Notes: a model not told the origin generated them from the letters alone. Positions 27,951 through 37,650 are shown, counted from the first letter of the stretch. The stretch: DNA of 64,000 nt from Candidatus Alcyoniella australis (GCA_030765605.1 JAVCCG010000095.1:10972-74971), one strand, 5' to 3'. Numbers and translations are program-made.

Positions 27951-27975
27951 GCCCGGGGCGGCGTACACCCCGGGC
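27951..27975 (-). terminator. Strong hairpin after the 3-hydroxybutyryl-CoA dehydrogenase gene
   Basis: GCCCGGGG (27951-27958) pairs with CCCCGGGC (27968-27975), 7 bp past the stop of the minus-strand operon. No U-tract follows, so termination efficiency is doubtful; it may instead protect the 3' end. The remaining 27700-27950 shows no gene. Confidence 0.45.
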
Positions 27976-27982
27976 AGTGACG

Positions 27983-28837
27983 TTACTCTTCGTAAGAGTA
28001 GAAACCTTTACCGGTCTTTCGGCCGAGCAGTCCGCCGGCCACCATGTTCTTCAGCAGCGGGCAGGGACGATACTTGGGATCGCCGAATCCCTCGTGCAGG
28101 CGATGCAGCGCGTTGAGGCAAATGTCAAGGCCGATCAGGTCTGCCAGGGCCAGCGGTCCCATCGGGTGGTTCATGCCCAAACGCATGGCCGTGTCGATGT
28201 CCTCGGCCTTGGCCAGACCCTCCCAAAAGCCGTAGATCGCCTCGTTGATCATCACCATGATGAAGCGCGTGCTGGCGAAGCCCGGGTAGTCCTTGACCAG
28301 GATCGGCTCCTTGCCCAGCTCGATGCCGAACTCGCGGGCCTGCTCGCAGGACTCAGCGGAGGTCAGCTCGCCGCGCACGATCTCGATCAGCTTCATCACC
28401 GGCACCGGGTTAAAAAAGTGCATGCCCAGCACCTTGTCCGGACGGTTGGTGAAGCCGCCGATGGCGGTGATCGACTGGCTGCTGGTGTTCGAGGCCAGGA
28501 TCACCTCGGGCCGGCAGATCTTGTCGAACTTGGCGAACAGCTCCTGCTTGAGTTTGAGCGATTCGGGCGCGGCCTCGATTACCAGGTCACAGTCCGCGGC
28601 GTCGGCCAGATTAATGGACGCGCTGATGTTTTGACTGACGGCCTCGGCCTGATCTTTACGCATCCGGCCCTTGGACACGGCGCGATCGAGCAGCTTGTGG
28701 ATGCGCGTTACGCCGCGTTGGACGAACAGTTCCTTGACGTCGTAGAGCACGACCTTGACGTCTTTGGCAGCGCACAGATAGGCGATGCCGTGCCCCATGG
28801 TCCCGGCACCGGCTACGAAAACTTTGTTGTACTTCAC
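27983..28837 (-). CDS. hbd: 3-hydroxybutyryl-CoA dehydrogenase
   Basis: 284 aa, GTG start with GGGAGGGAG upstream. NAD-binding [16 protein letters not shown], catalytic His in [17 protein letters not shown], conserved [14 protein letters not shown] and C-terminal dimer domain [18 protein letters not shown]. It oxidises (S)-3-hydroxybutyryl-CoA to acetoacetyl-CoA. Last gene of a four-gene minus-strand unit with glutaryl-CoA dehydrogenase, where it would act after hydration of crotonyl-CoA; no enoyl-CoA hydratase gene lies in the window. Confidence 0.92.
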   Translation of the reverse strand: MKYNKVFVAGAGTMGHGIAYLCAAKDVKVVLYDVKELFVQRGVTRIHKLLDRAVSKGRMRKDQAEAVSQNISASINLADAADCDLVIEAAPESLKLKQELFAKFDKICRPEVILASNTSSQSITAIGGFTNRPDKVLGMHFFNPVPVMKLIEIVRGELTSAESCEQAREFGIELGKEPILVKDYPGFASTRFIMVMINEAIYGFWEGLAKAEDIDTAMRLGMNHPMGPLALADLIGLDICLNALHRLHEGFGDPKYRPCPLLKNMVAGGLLGRKTGKGFYSYEE

Positions 28838-28859
28838 GATCTCCCTCCCATGCTAAAGA

Positions 28860-30047
28860 TCAAACTGCAAATGGATCCTGCCCGGTGATATCGCGGGCGA
28901 CGATCAGTTGGTGGATGTCGTACGTCCCCTCGTAGGTGTTGACCGACTCGAGGTTGAGCATGTGGCGGATCACCGGGTACTCGGTGGTGATGCCGTTGGC
29001 GCCGTGGATGTCGCGCGCCACGCGGGCGATCTCCAGCGCGCGTCCCACGCAGTTGGCCTTGGCCATGCTCACCTGCTGGTGGCGCAGCTTCTTGGCGTCC
29101 TTGAGCCGACCCAGCTGCATCACCATTAGCTGGCTTTTGGTGATCTCGGTGAGCATCCAGGCCAGCTTGTGCTGCACCAGCTGGTGCGCGGCGATCGGCT
29201 TGTGGAACTGCACGCGCTCCTTGGCGTAGTCCAGCGACGCTTGGTAGCAGGCCATGGCCGAGCCGGTGGCGCCCCAGGCGATGCCGTAGCGCGCTTGGTT
29301 CAGGCAGCTCAGCGGTCCGGCCAGTCCCTTGACCCCGGGCAGCAAGTTGGCTGCGGGTATCCGGCAGTCCTCAAAGATCAGCTCGCCGGTGATCGAAGCG
29401 CGCAGGCTGAACTTGTTGTGCGTCTCCAGCGTGCTGAAGCCCGGAGTGTCGGCCTCGACGATGAAGCCGCGGATCGCCTCATGCTCTTCGCCCGTAAGCT
29501 TGACCTTGGCCCAGACCACGGCCAGGTCGGCGACCGTGGCGTTGGTGATCCACATTTTGGCGCCGTTGAGCACGAAGCAATCGCCCTCGACGCGCGCGCG
29601 GGTGATCATGCTGCCCGCGTCGGAGCCGTAGTCGGGCTCGGTCAGGCCGAAGGCGCCGATCAGCTCGCCGGTCGCCATTTTCGGCAAATACTTGCGGCGT
29701 TGCTCTTCGGTGCCGTAAGTGAAGATCGGCCACATGCACAGGCTGGTCTGCACCGAGCAAAAGCTGCGCACGCCCGAATCGCCGCGCTCGAGCTCCTGCA
29801 TGATCAGTCCGTAGATTACGTTGTTCACGCCCGCGCAGCCGTACTCCTCGGGCAAGTAGCAGCCCAAGTAGCCCAGATCGGCCATCTGCTTGGTGAGGTG
29901 CGCGGGGAAGGTGTGGTCGTTGAAGTGCTCGCTGATGATCGGCAGCACCTCGTTGTCCACAAAATGACGCGCTTGGTCGCGGGCCATGCGCTCGTCGTCG
30001 GTGAGCATGCTATCAACGTCGAAATAATCAACCCCTGGGAAGCCCAT
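28860..30047 (-). CDS. gcdH: Glutaryl-CoA dehydrogenase
   Basis: 395 aa acyl-CoA dehydrogenase. Subfamily markers of glutaryl-CoA dehydrogenase are present: KFSLRASITGELIFEDC, CLNQARYGIAWGATG, MLTEITKSQLMVMQLGRLKD and LESVNTYEGTYDIHQLIV with catalytic Glu373. It converts glutaryl-CoA to crotonyl-CoA plus CO2 using FAD and an electron-transfer flavoprotein. Neighbouring aminotransferase and aldehyde dehydrogenase genes fit lysine breakdown. AGGAGTGAAGG precedes the ATG. Confidence 0.92.
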   Translation of the reverse strand: MGFPGVDYFDVDSMLTDDERMARDQARHFVDNEVLPIISEHFNDHTFPAHLTKQMADLGYLGCYLPEEYGCAGVNNVIYGLIMQELERGDSGVRSFCSVQTSLCMWPIFTYGTEEQRRKYLPKMATGELIGAFGLTEPDYGSDAGSMITRARVEGDCFVLNGAKMWITNATVADLAVVWAKVKLTGEEHEAIRGFIVEADTPGFSTLETHNKFSLRASITGELIFEDCRIPAANLLPGVKGLAGPLSCLNQARYGIAWGATGSAMACYQASLDYAKERVQFHKPIAAHQLVQHKLAWMLTEITKSQLMVMQLGRLKDAKKLRHQQVSMAKANCVGRALEIARVARDIHGANGITTEYPVIRHMLNLESVNTYEGTYDIHQLIVARDITGQDPFAV

Positions 30048-30116
30048 CCTTCACTCCTGTTGCGGTTGGTGCATCAGTGGCGGCGGTGATATCTCCTAAC
30101 GCTGGATCTCTATTAA

Positions 30117-31613
30117 TCAGTCCTCGTCGAGTTGGGCGCGCTGCAGGCGGCCCGAGTAATCGACGTAGATCGTCTTCCATTCCGAATAGGTGCTAAGCAC
30201 CTCGGTTCCCGATTCGCGGTGGCCGTTGCCCGTGTTCTTGAATCCACCGAACGGCATGTGGGTCTCGGCGCCGATGGTCGGACCGTTGATGTAGGTGATG
30301 CCGCATTCGATGTCGCGGATCGCTTCGTGGGCGCGGTTGACGTCCTGGGTGTAGATCGAGCTCGAGAGTCCGTAGTCGGTGTCGTTGAGCACGTCGATCG
30401 CCTCGTCGAAGCTGTCGACCGGGATGATCAGCACCAGCGGGCCGAAGATCTCCTCGCGGGCGATGCGCATCGTGCGTTTGCCGTTGGCAAAGATCGTCGG
30501 TTCGAAAAACCAGCCCTTGGCAAAGTCGCCCGCGGTCATCCGCTTGCCGCCGAGGATCAGCTCGGCGTGGTCCTCGTCGCGGCCGATTGCCACGTACGAC
30601 TCGACCTTGTTCAGCGCGGCCTCGTTGATCAGCGGACCGACGTTGGTCGACTCGGCGTTGCCCGGGCCGATGTTCACTCGCTTGGCGCCGTCGATCAGCC
30701 GCTGAGTGAACTCGTCGAGCACCTTACGGTGTACGATCAACCGGCTGGTCGCGGTGCAGCGCTGGCCGGCAGTGCCAAACGCGCCCCAGACCGCGCCCTC
30801 GACCGCCAGGTCGAGCTTGGCATCATCCATCACGATCTGCGCGTTTTTGCCGCCCATCTCCAGGCTCAGCCGTTTGAGATCGCGACCGGTGATCTGGGCC
30901 AGCTTGCTGCCGGTGGCGGTGGAGCCGGTGAAGCTGATCACGTTGACCTGTGGATGCTCGGCCAGGGCAGTCCCGGCCTTGCCGCCGGAGCCGCAGACCA
31001 CGTTGAACAGCCCCTTGGGCAGCCCGGCCTCGGCGAAGATTTCGGCCATGCGCACGGCCGTGGCCGGAGCGTCGGACGCGGGTTTGATTACAACGGCGTC
31101 GCCGCAGATCAGCGCGGGGAAGGCTTTCCAGCAGGGGATTGCGCAGGGGAAGTTCCAGGGCGTGATCAGCCCGGCGACGCCCATCGGCATCCGCAGCGAG
31201 TAGGCCATCTTGCCCTTGAACTCGGCGGTCGAGGTCTGGCCGAACATTCGGCGTCCCTCGCCGGACATGTACATCGCGGTCTCGATCCCCTCCTGCACGT
31301 CGCCGCGCGCCTCGCCGATCGGCTTGCCCATCTCGCGCGACATCAGCTGCGCCAGTTGCTCTTTGTGCTCCATCATCTTGTGGTAGATGTCGAGCAGCAC
31401 TGCGCCGCGCTTGGGCGGCGGCACCAGGCGCCATTCTTTGTACGCCGCGCGCGCGGCTTGGCAGGCGCGGTCCACGTCCTCGGGCCCGCTGGCCGGAAAC
31501 TCGCCCACTACGTCGTCAATGTTGGAGGGGTTGCGGTTGAGAAAAGTTTCGCCCGATGCGGCGTCGCACCACTGACCGTCAATGAAGTTGCGATACTTGT
31601 CGACCATCTTCAT
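30117..31613 (-). CDS. NAD(P)-dependent semialdehyde dehydrogenase (ALDH family)
   Basis: 498 aa. Substrate-binding Asn in LITPWNFPCAIPCWK, NAD loop ISFTGSTATGSKLAQ, catalytic Glu in SLEMGGKNA, catalytic Cys in GTAGQRCTATSRLIV, and EEIFGPLVLI. The end PFGGFKNTGNGHRESGTEVL followed by WKTIYVDYSGRLQRAQ is a distinctive subfamily tail. Its ATG overlaps the aminotransferase stop by 4 bp, with GGGAGGAA as ribosome binding site. Context suggests 2-aminoadipate- or glutarate-semialdehyde as substrate; this is inference. Confidence 0.88.
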   Translation of the reverse strand: MKMVDKYRNFIDGQWCDAASGETFLNRNPSNIDDVVGEFPASGPEDVDRACQAARAAYKEWRLVPPPKRGAVLLDIYHKMMEHKEQLAQLMSREMGKPIGEARGDVQEGIETAMYMSGEGRRMFGQTSTAEFKGKMAYSLRMPMGVAGLITPWNFPCAIPCWKAFPALICGDAVVIKPASDAPATAVRMAEIFAEAGLPKGLFNVVCGSGGKAGTALAEHPQVNVISFTGSTATGSKLAQITGRDLKRLSLEMGGKNAQIVMDDAKLDLAVEGAVWGAFGTAGQRCTATSRLIVHRKVLDEFTQRLIDGAKRVNIGPGNAESTNVGPLINEAALNKVESYVAIGRDEDHAELILGGKRMTAGDFAKGWFFEPTIFANGKRTMRIAREEIFGPLVLIIPVDSFDEAIDVLNDTDYGLSSSIYTQDVNRAHEAIRDIECGITYINGPTIGAETHMPFGGFKNTGNGHRESGTEVLSTYSEWKTIYVDYSGRLQRAQLDED

Positions 31614-32950
31614 TTCCTCCCGCGGTTGCTTGGCAGGTTAAGCGTCTGTTCGAAGATCTCCAGGGCCTTATCGATCTCGTCGGGGGTGACGACCAGGCCC
31701 GGCACGAAACGTACTACGTTATCGCCGCAAGGCAGCAGCAGCAGCCCGCGTTTGAAGCAATCCTGGATCAGCTTGTCGCGCAGTTGCGGATCGGGCTGCT
31801 CCTCAAGATCGACGATCTCCGCGCCGACCATCAGGCCCAAGCCGCGCACGTCGCTGATCCGCGGGCTGTCCGCGGCCAGCGAGTTTAGCCCCTTGGTCAG
31901 CCGCTCGCCCTGCACGCGGGCGTTTTCGATCAGCCCGCCGCGCAGCAGCGCAATGGTTTCCAGGGCCGCGGCGCAGCTCAGCGGGTTGCCGCCGAAGGTG
32001 CTGGCGTGGGCCCCGGGGCCCCAGTCCATCACGCTCTCCGGCGCGACGATCGCCGAGATCGGCAGGCCCGAGGCCAGTCCCTTGGCGCAGACCAGGATGT
32101 CGGGCTTAACCTTCGAGTGCTCCACCGCAAACATCTTGCCAGTGCGTCCCATGCCGGTCTGGATCTCGTCGGCCACGAGCATGATGCCGTGTCGGTCGCA
32201 GATCTCGCGCAGGCGTTTGAGATAGCCCGGCGGCGGCACGATGTATCCGCCTTCGCCCTGGATCGGCTCGACGAAGATCGCCGCCACCTCGTCGGCCGGG
32301 GCGATGGTGTTGAAGATTGTCTGCTCGATGTAGTCCGCACAGTGCAGATCACATTCGGGATGGCGCATGTTGTACGGGCAACGATGGCAATAGGCGAAGG
32401 GCACGTGCACCACGCCGGGAACAAGGCTGCCGAAGCCCTGGCGCTGGGTCGACTTGCTGGCGGTTAGGCTCAGCGCGCCCATGGTGCGGCCGTGGAACGC
32501 GCCGAGAAACGCGATCACCCGCTGGCGACCGGTGTGGTGGCGCGCCAGCTTGAACGCGGCCTCGACACCCTCTGCGCCGGAGTTGCCGAAGTAGACCGTC
32601 TTGCGCCCTTTGATCGGAGCTATGCTGCTTAGTTCGCGGGCCAGCTCGATCTGCGGCACGTAGTAGAAGTCGGTGCCCGACATGTGCAGCAGTTTGCCCG
32701 CCTGTTCGCGGATCGCCGCCACCACCCGCGGGTGGCAGTGTCCGCTGGCCGTGACCGCGATTCCCGAGGTGAAGTCGAGGAACTGGTTGCCGTCCACGTC
32801 GACTACCTTGTTGCCCACGCCGTGGTCCGCAACCAGCGGATAGGTGCGAGTGTACGAGCGGCTGATGTAGCGCCGATCAAGGTTGAGCAGGCGCTTGGCC
32901 TCGGGGCCGGGAAGACGAGTTTTAAGCTTGGGGTAGGTCAGGCTTTTCAT
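31610..32950 (-). CDS. Class III aminotransferase (lysine 6-/ornithine/4-aminobutyrate type)
   Basis: 446 aa, PLP fold type I. Cofactor motifs: FGNSGAEGVEAAFKLARHHTGR, FLGAFHGRTMGALSLTASK, IFVEPIQGEGGY, VADEIQTGMGRTG and the PLP-lysine segment ILVCAKGLASGLPI. A small insertion with four cysteines and histidines (YCHRCPYNMRHPECDLHCADY) marks the subgroup close to archaeal ornithine/lysine omega-aminotransferases. First gene of the unit with the aldehyde dehydrogenase and gcdH, so lysine or 5-aminovalerate is the likely amino donor. Confidence 0.85.
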   Translation of the reverse strand: MKSLTYPKLKTRLPGPEAKRLLNLDRRYISRSYTRTYPLVADHGVGNKVVDVDGNQFLDFTSGIAVTASGHCHPRVVAAIREQAGKLLHMSGTDFYYVPQIELARELSSIAPIKGRKTVYFGNSGAEGVEAAFKLARHHTGRQRVIAFLGAFHGRTMGALSLTASKSTQRQGFGSLVPGVVHVPFAYCHRCPYNMRHPECDLHCADYIEQTIFNTIAPADEVAAIFVEPIQGEGGYIVPPPGYLKRLREICDRHGIMLVADEIQTGMGRTGKMFAVEHSKVKPDILVCAKGLASGLPISAIVAPESVMDWGPGAHASTFGGNPLSCAAALETIALLRGGLIENARVQGERLTKGLNSLAADSPRISDVRGLGLMVGAEIVDLEEQPDPQLRDKLIQDCFKRGLLLLPCGDNVVRFVPGLVVTPDEIDKALEIFEQTLNLPSNRGRK

Positions 32951-33145
32951 GGTTGTCTGCCTCGAAGTGTGTGGCTGGGTTGCGGGTTTGGGGTATCACC
33001 GTACAACACACTGCAAATACCCTGTGGCGCGGCAAGTCTATCGCCACCCCTGGCACAGTTCAACCCCGGTAATTGGGCCCTTGAGAGCCTCGACGCACTT
33101 CGTCATAATCGGCGTTCGCCTGCTCGACACCAATGGAGGGTGCTG

Positions 33146-34522
33146 ATGAATTACGACTACGACGTGCTGGTGATCGGCGCCGGTCCCGGCGGCTGTATTG
33201 CGGCGCGCGAGATGGCTGCGGCCGGATTGCGGGTCTGCCTGTGCGATCGCAGCACGCGCGAGGATCTGGGCAACCCGATCGTGATCGAACTCGAGAAGTC
33301 GATCTGGGATCCACTGATGGGCGGAGCGCCATTGGATCAGGAGATCCCATACAACGCAAAACAAGTAAACATCTTCTCGCCGCGCGGGAACCTCGGCATC
33401 GCAGTCAAGGACGAGGGGCTGATCTACGCGGTCTATTTACACAAGATCGTCAGGCGTATGGCCGAGCAGGCCCAGGCCGCGGGCGCACAGTTTTTACCGC
33501 AGCACAGCGCCACGCAGGCGCTGGTCGAGGACGGTTACGTGGTCGGCGCACGGTTCCGGGTCGGACGCGGCAGCGCGAAGATTCGCGCACGGCTGACGGT
33601 CGATGCCTCGGGTTATGACGCGGCCCTGGTGCGCAAACTCGATCCGCAACTGGGCATCGAGCTGCCCGAACATCGGCTGGACAATGTGGCGGCCGAGAAC
33701 CACATCTGCAACATCGACCGCGAGGCTGCGCAGGAAGCGGTCAACAAGGGGTTGGCAGGCGACGAGCAGGTCTGGACCAAGCTGGCCTTTGCCGGCAACT
33801 ACTCCACGGAGTTCGCCTTCCTCTCGCTGCGGCAGGAGCTGGGCTACATCCTGGTCGGGCTCAACGCGGCCTACGATCAGCCGACCCCCGCCGAGCTGAT
33901 TAAAGCCTACGCCGCGCGCGTGGGATTTCTGGGTAAACGCCTGATCGGCGGCAAGGGACTGATTCGCGTGCGCCGCGCCATTCCGCGGCTGGTGACCGAC
34001 GGCCTGGCCGTGATCGGCGAGGCGGCCTGCCAGGTGATCCCGACTTTGGGCAGCGGCGCTGCGGGTTCGATGCTCGCGGCGAAGTACCTGAGCCAGGCGG
34101 CGGTTGCGGCGCTGAACTACGGCAGGCCGAGCACTGCTGCGCTGTGGCCTTACGCCTGGCGCTATATGAGCGGTCGCGGCAGCGTGTTGGCCAGCTACGA
34201 CATCACCCGCCTGCTGCTCGAACGCTTTTCAACCGAGCAGATGACGGCCTTTATCGAGGACGGACTGCTGCAACCCGAGGATCAGGCCACGTCGGTCACC
34301 GTGCAGCCGATGATCCCCAGCCTGTCGAGCATGCCGGCGCGAGCGCGCGGACTGTACAAACACCCGGATCTGCTGCCGCTGTTCGCGGGCCAGGGCCTGG
34401 CCATGCGCCGGGCGCGCAAGCTCTACGCGGCCTATCCGCGAGTCTGGGATCCGGAACTGTTCCAGCGCTGGCGTAAGGCCGAGCGCGAGCTGTTCAAACC
34501 AGCAGAGGCGTTCGGCTCCTGA
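33146..34522 (+). CDS. FAD-dependent oxidoreductase, geranylgeranyl reductase family
   Basis: 458 aa from ATG at 33146 (GGAGGG 9 bp upstream). Dinucleotide motif VLVIGAGPGGCIAAREMAAAGLRVCLCDR, then the second FAD motif GLAVIGEAACQVIPTLGSGAAGSMLAAKYL (the Gly-Asp position reads GEA). The family reduces isoprenoid chains or acts on polyprenyl substrates in membranes. It is divergent from the lysine-type operon and convergent with hypB. Substrate unknown. Confidence 0.78.
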   Translation: MNYDYDVLVIGAGPGGCIAAREMAAAGLRVCLCDRSTREDLGNPIVIELEKSIWDPLMGGAPLDQEIPYNAKQVNIFSPRGNLGIAVKDEGLIYAVYLHKIVRRMAEQAQAAGAQFLPQHSATQALVEDGYVVGARFRVGRGSAKIRARLTVDASGYDAALVRKLDPQLGIELPEHRLDNVAAENHICNIDREAAQEAVNKGLAGDEQVWTKLAFAGNYSTEFAFLSLRQELGYILVGLNAAYDQPTPAELIKAYAARVGFLGKRLIGGKGLIRVRRAIPRLVTDGLAVIGEAACQVIPTLGSGAAGSMLAAKYLSQAAVAALNYGRPSTAALWPYAWRYMSGRGSVLASYDITRLLLERFSTEQMTAFIEDGLLQPEDQATSVTVQPMIPSLSSMPARARGLYKHPDLLPLFAGQGLAMRRARKLYAAYPRVWDPELFQRWRKAERELFKPAEAFGS

Positions 34523-34543
34523 ATGTAAGCTGATCCAAGACGA

Positions 34544-35209
34544 TCAGGCGTCGCGCTTCTGCCGGATCCGAGTCTCGATCCAATCGATCCAGCGTTCGAG
34601 CCCCTCGCCGGTGCGCGCGGAGATGCGCAGCACCTCGACATTGGGATTGGTGGCGCGCACGTTGCGCTCCATCAGGTCCAGGTCAGCGCCCAGGGCGTCG
34701 GCCGCGTCGATCTTGTTGAGCAGCACCAGCGACGCGCACTGGAACAGCAGCGGGTACTTCAGCGGTTTATCTTCACCCTCGGCCGCCGAGAGTAGGGCGA
34801 TCTTGTGATCCTCGCCCAGGTCCTCATCGGCCGGACAGACCAGGTTGCCCACGTTCTCGATCACCAGCAGCTCCAGGCCATCGAGGTTCAGCGCCTCGAT
34901 GGCGCGCTTGGCCGTGGGCTGCGGGATGTGGCAGGCGGTGACCCCGGCGCAGATCATTTCGACCTCGATGCCGAGCTTCTCCAGCCGGTCGGCGTCGTTG
35001 CGCGTGGCGCAGTCGGCCTCGACCACGGCCAGCTTGTAGCGTTGCGCCAAGCGGGGAAGGGTCTGTTCGAGCAGCGTGGTCTTGCCCGAGCCCGGCGAGC
35101 TGATCAGGTTTAGCGCCAGGATTTTACGGCGCAACAAATCCTGCCGCACCTGCTGGGCAATGCGCTGCTCAGGGCTGCGCGGGTCCTTGTTGATTTGAAT
35201 CTCGGTCAT
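34544..35209 (-). CDS. hypB: Hydrogenase nickel incorporation GTPase
   Basis: 221 aa from ATG at 35209, which overlaps the hypA stop (ATGA). P-loop NLISSPGSGKTTLLEQTL, metal-site residues in EADCATRNDADRL and CAGVTACHIPQPT, guanine-specificity NKID in LLNKIDAADALG. It lacks the His-rich N-terminal nickel-storage tail. It donates nickel to the large subunit precursor with HypA. Last gene of the hydrogenase operon. Confidence 0.95.
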   Translation of the reverse strand: MTEIQINKDPRSPEQRIAQQVRQDLLRRKILALNLISSPGSGKTTLLEQTLPRLAQRYKLAVVEADCATRNDADRLEKLGIEVEMICAGVTACHIPQPTAKRAIEALNLDGLELLVIENVGNLVCPADEDLGEDHKIALLSAAEGEDKPLKYPLLFQCASLVLLNKIDAADALGADLDLMERNVRATNPNVEVLRISARTGEGLERWIDWIETRIRQKRDA

Positions 35210-35550
35210 TGATCCACCTCGATTGAAGTCACCAGCAGTTCCTTGCCCTGGATCAGCTCCATCTGCGATCCGCACTCGGGGCAGAACAGTATCGGCAGGT
35301 CCAGCTGGTGCTGTTTATCGCACGTCGGGCAATGGGCGATCATCGGCTGCAGCTCGATCACCAGTTCGGCCTCGGCCAGTGGCGTCCCCGGCCGCTCCAT
35401 CTCAAAGAACATCTGCATCGCGTCGGGCACCAGGCCCTGGCACACGCCGATGGTGACGTTGACCTTGCGCACCACAGACTCGATCCGTTCGCGCTCGAGT
35501 GTCTCGAGCACCGTGTCCATGATCCCGCGGGTGATGCCCGGCTCGTGCAT
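35206..35550 (-). CDS. hypA: Hydrogenase maturation nickel metallochaperone
   Basis: 114 aa. N-terminal MHEPGITRGIM supplies the nickel-binding MHE motif, and the zinc site is CPTCDKQHQLDLPILFCPEC. The ATG overlaps the hypE stop by one base. It partners HypB in nickel delivery. Confidence 0.95.
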   Translation of the reverse strand: MHEPGITRGIMDTVLETLERERIESVVRKVNVTIGVCQGLVPDAMQMFFEMERPGTPLAEAELVIELQPMIAHCPTCDKQHQLDLPILFCPECGSQMELIQGKELLVTSIEVDQ

Positions 35551-36563
35551 CAGCAGATCCTGGGCAGCCCGGCCTCGAGGGGCATTTCGATTACGCGGCG
35601 GGTGCCGATGGCGGTTTGGAGCACCACGCGTCCGCGGCGCTTGGCCGGTTCCACGTGGCCGATTTGGGTCGCGTTCTCGCCGTAGGGCGCGCTACGCACC
35701 GCGTCGAGCACGTCTCCTGCGGCCGATGGATCGACGAAAAGCAGGCACTTGCCCTCGTTGGCCAACGGCAGCGGATCCAGGCCCAGCACTTCGAGGAACG
35801 CGGCCACGTCATCGCGGATCGGCAGGTTCTGCTCCTGGATCACGTATTGCAATCCGGTATCGGTGGCAAACTCGTTGAGCGTGGCGGCCAGTCCGCCGCG
35901 GGTCGGGTCGCGCAAGGCGTGCAACTTATCGGCAGCAGCCTCATGCGCCGCCTGCACGATGGGCCACAGCGGCGCGCAGTCGCTTTTAAGCTCACCGCGG
36001 AATCCCATCTGTTCGCGCTCGTTGAGGATCGCCGCGCCGTGGTCGCCGATGGTGCCCGAAATCAAAATCGCGTCGCCCTCACGCACCTGCGCCGGGCCCA
36101 AGGGACCGGTCAGTCGCGGGCCGATCCCGGTGGTGTTGATGAACAGTTTGTCCAGCGCGCCGCGCTCCAAGACCTTGGTGTCGCCAGTGACCACCTCGAC
36201 CCCCTGGCCGCGGCAGGTGTCGCCGATGGAGGCCATCACCCGCCGCAGGTCGTCAAGCGGCAACCCCTCCTCGATCAGCAGGCTCAGCGAGAGGTAGCGC
36301 GGACGCGCGCCGATCATCGCCACGTCGTTGAGCGTGCCGCAGACCGCCAGCTTGCCGATGTCGCCGCCGGGGAAAAAGATCGGACTGATGGTGAACGAGT
36401 CGGTGGAAAAGGCCAGCGGAGTTTCGATGTCTTCAATCAGTGCCGCGTCGAGGGTGATCGCATGCCCCTCGCGCCCTGAGAGCGCGGGCAGGATCAACTC
36501 GTCGAGCAGCTCCTGGGTCAGCCGTCCGCCGAAACCGTGTGCCAGTCGAATGTTGTCAGTCAT
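35550..36563 (-). CDS. hypE: Hydrogenase expression/formation protein HypE
   Basis: 337 aa from ATG at 36563; it overlaps hypD by 8 bp. PurM-like ATPase fold with AHGFGGRLTQELLDELI, FSTDSFTISPIFFPGGDIGKLAVCGTLNDVAMIGA and DPTRGGLAATLNEFA. The C-terminus PRIC carries the cysteine that is carbamoylated and dehydrated to thiocyanate as source of the CN ligand. A longer upstream reading start is unlikely. Confidence 0.95.
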   Translation of the reverse strand: MTDNIRLAHGFGGRLTQELLDELILPALSGREGHAITLDAALIEDIETPLAFSTDSFTISPIFFPGGDIGKLAVCGTLNDVAMIGARPRYLSLSLLIEEGLPLDDLRRVMASIGDTCRGQGVEVVTGDTKVLERGALDKLFINTTGIGPRLTGPLGPAQVREGDAILISGTIGDHGAAILNEREQMGFRGELKSDCAPLWPIVQAAHEAAADKLHALRDPTRGGLAATLNEFATDTGLQYVIQEQNLPIRDDVAAFLEVLGLDPLPLANEGKCLLFVDPSAAGDVLDAVRSAPYGENATQIGHVEPAKRRGRVVLQTAIGTRRVIEMPLEAGLPRIC

Positions 36564-37650
36564 CGTCGTTCTCCGGGAATAGATAGGCCGCGCGGCAGGT
36601 CCCCTCGTTGCCAACCATGCACGGACCCTGCGGGTGCTCGGGCGTGCAGCGGGAGCCGAACAGTCCGCACTGGTCCGGTTGCAATCGTCCGACCACGACC
36701 TTGTGGCATTGGCAGCCGGGCAGAATGTCGTCGGCAGGAACCTCGCTCAATCCGAGCCGCATCAAAGCGTCGTGGGCTGCGAATCGCTCCTTGAGTTTGA
36801 ATCCTGTGCCGGGCAGTACGCCGATGCCGCGCCAGGACGCATCCTCGATGTCGAATACCTCGGCCAGAACGGCCTGGGCGCGCTCGTTGCCCGCGGCGCG
36901 CACGGCCCGCGGGTAGCAGTTAGCCACGTGCGGCTCGCCGGTACGCAACTGGCGCAAGATGGAGAGCAGTCCGCTGAGCACATCCACCGGCTCGAACCCG
37001 GTCACAGCGCTTGCCGCGTTGCATTGTTCGGGCAAAAACTCGTAGGCGCGGGTGCCGGTGATCACCGCCGCGTGTCCGGGAAGCAGGTAGCCGCTGATAA
37101 AACCGTCGTCGTCTTGGGCCAGGGTGCGTACTGCGGGCGGCACGTAGCGATGACAGCAGTAGAGCAGCAGATTGTCGGGAAGTTCGCCGAGCAGCAGCCC
37201 GGCCACGGGCGCGGCCGTGGTCTCGAATCCCACGCTGAAGAAGATCACCGTGCGCTCCGGATTTTCGCGCGCCAAGCGCACTGCGTCGCGTGGACCGTAG
37301 ACAATGCGCACGTCGGCCCCTGCGGCGCGTTGCGACCACAGGGAGCCGGACTCGATCGGCACGCGTACGATGTCGCCGTAGGTGCACAGCATCGGCCGCT
37401 GATCGAGTTGCGCCAGGCTGATTGCCGTGGCAATCGCCGAGGCGGGCGTGATGCACACCGGGCAGCCCGGCCCGGCGATCACCTCCAGGTTGGAGGGCAG
37501 CAGCGAGCGCAGGGCAAAGCGTCTGATCTCGTGTTCGTGAGTGCCGCAGACGTGCATGATCCGCACGTGCCCAAGCAAAGCAGCCTCGTCCGCCAGCGCG
37601 TCGGTCAGACGCTGCACCAGCTCGCGCGAGCGCATTGCCGAGTCAGTCAT
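36556..37650 (-). CDS. hypD: Hydrogenase formation protein HypD
   Basis: 364 aa. Conserved cysteine motifs HVCGTHEHEIRRF, GPGCPVCITP and the C-terminal iron-sulfur region GCQCHKVVVGRLQPDQCGLFGSRCTPEHPQGPCMVGNEGTCRAA (positions about 310-355). FSVGFETTAAPVA is also typical. It scaffolds the Fe(CN)2CO unit with HypC. Overlaps hypC by 8 bp. Confidence 0.95.
   Translation of the reverse strand: MTDSAMRSRELVQRLTDALADEAALLGHVRIMHVCGTHEHEIRRFALRSLLPSNLEVIAGPGCPVCITPASAIATAISLAQLDQRPMLCTYGDIVRVPIESGSLWSQRAAGADVRIVYGPRDAVRLARENPERTVIFFSVGFETTAAPVAGLLLGELPDNLLLYCCHRYVPPAVRTLAQDDDGFISGYLLPGHAAVITGTRAYEFLPEQCNAASAVTGFEPVDVLSGLLSILRQLRTGEPHVANCYPRAVRAAGNERAQAVLAEVFDIEDASWRGIGVLPGTGFKLKERFAAHDALMRLGLSEVPADDILPGCQCHKVVVGRLQPDQCGLFGSRCTPEHPQGPCMVGNEGTCRAAYLFPENDDD

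Noticed and set aside
30132-32225. 697-codon plus-strand open frame over the aldehyde dehydrogenase and aminotransferase genes
   Set aside because: Antisense artefact of GC-rich codons; both minus-strand genes have complete catalytic motifs.
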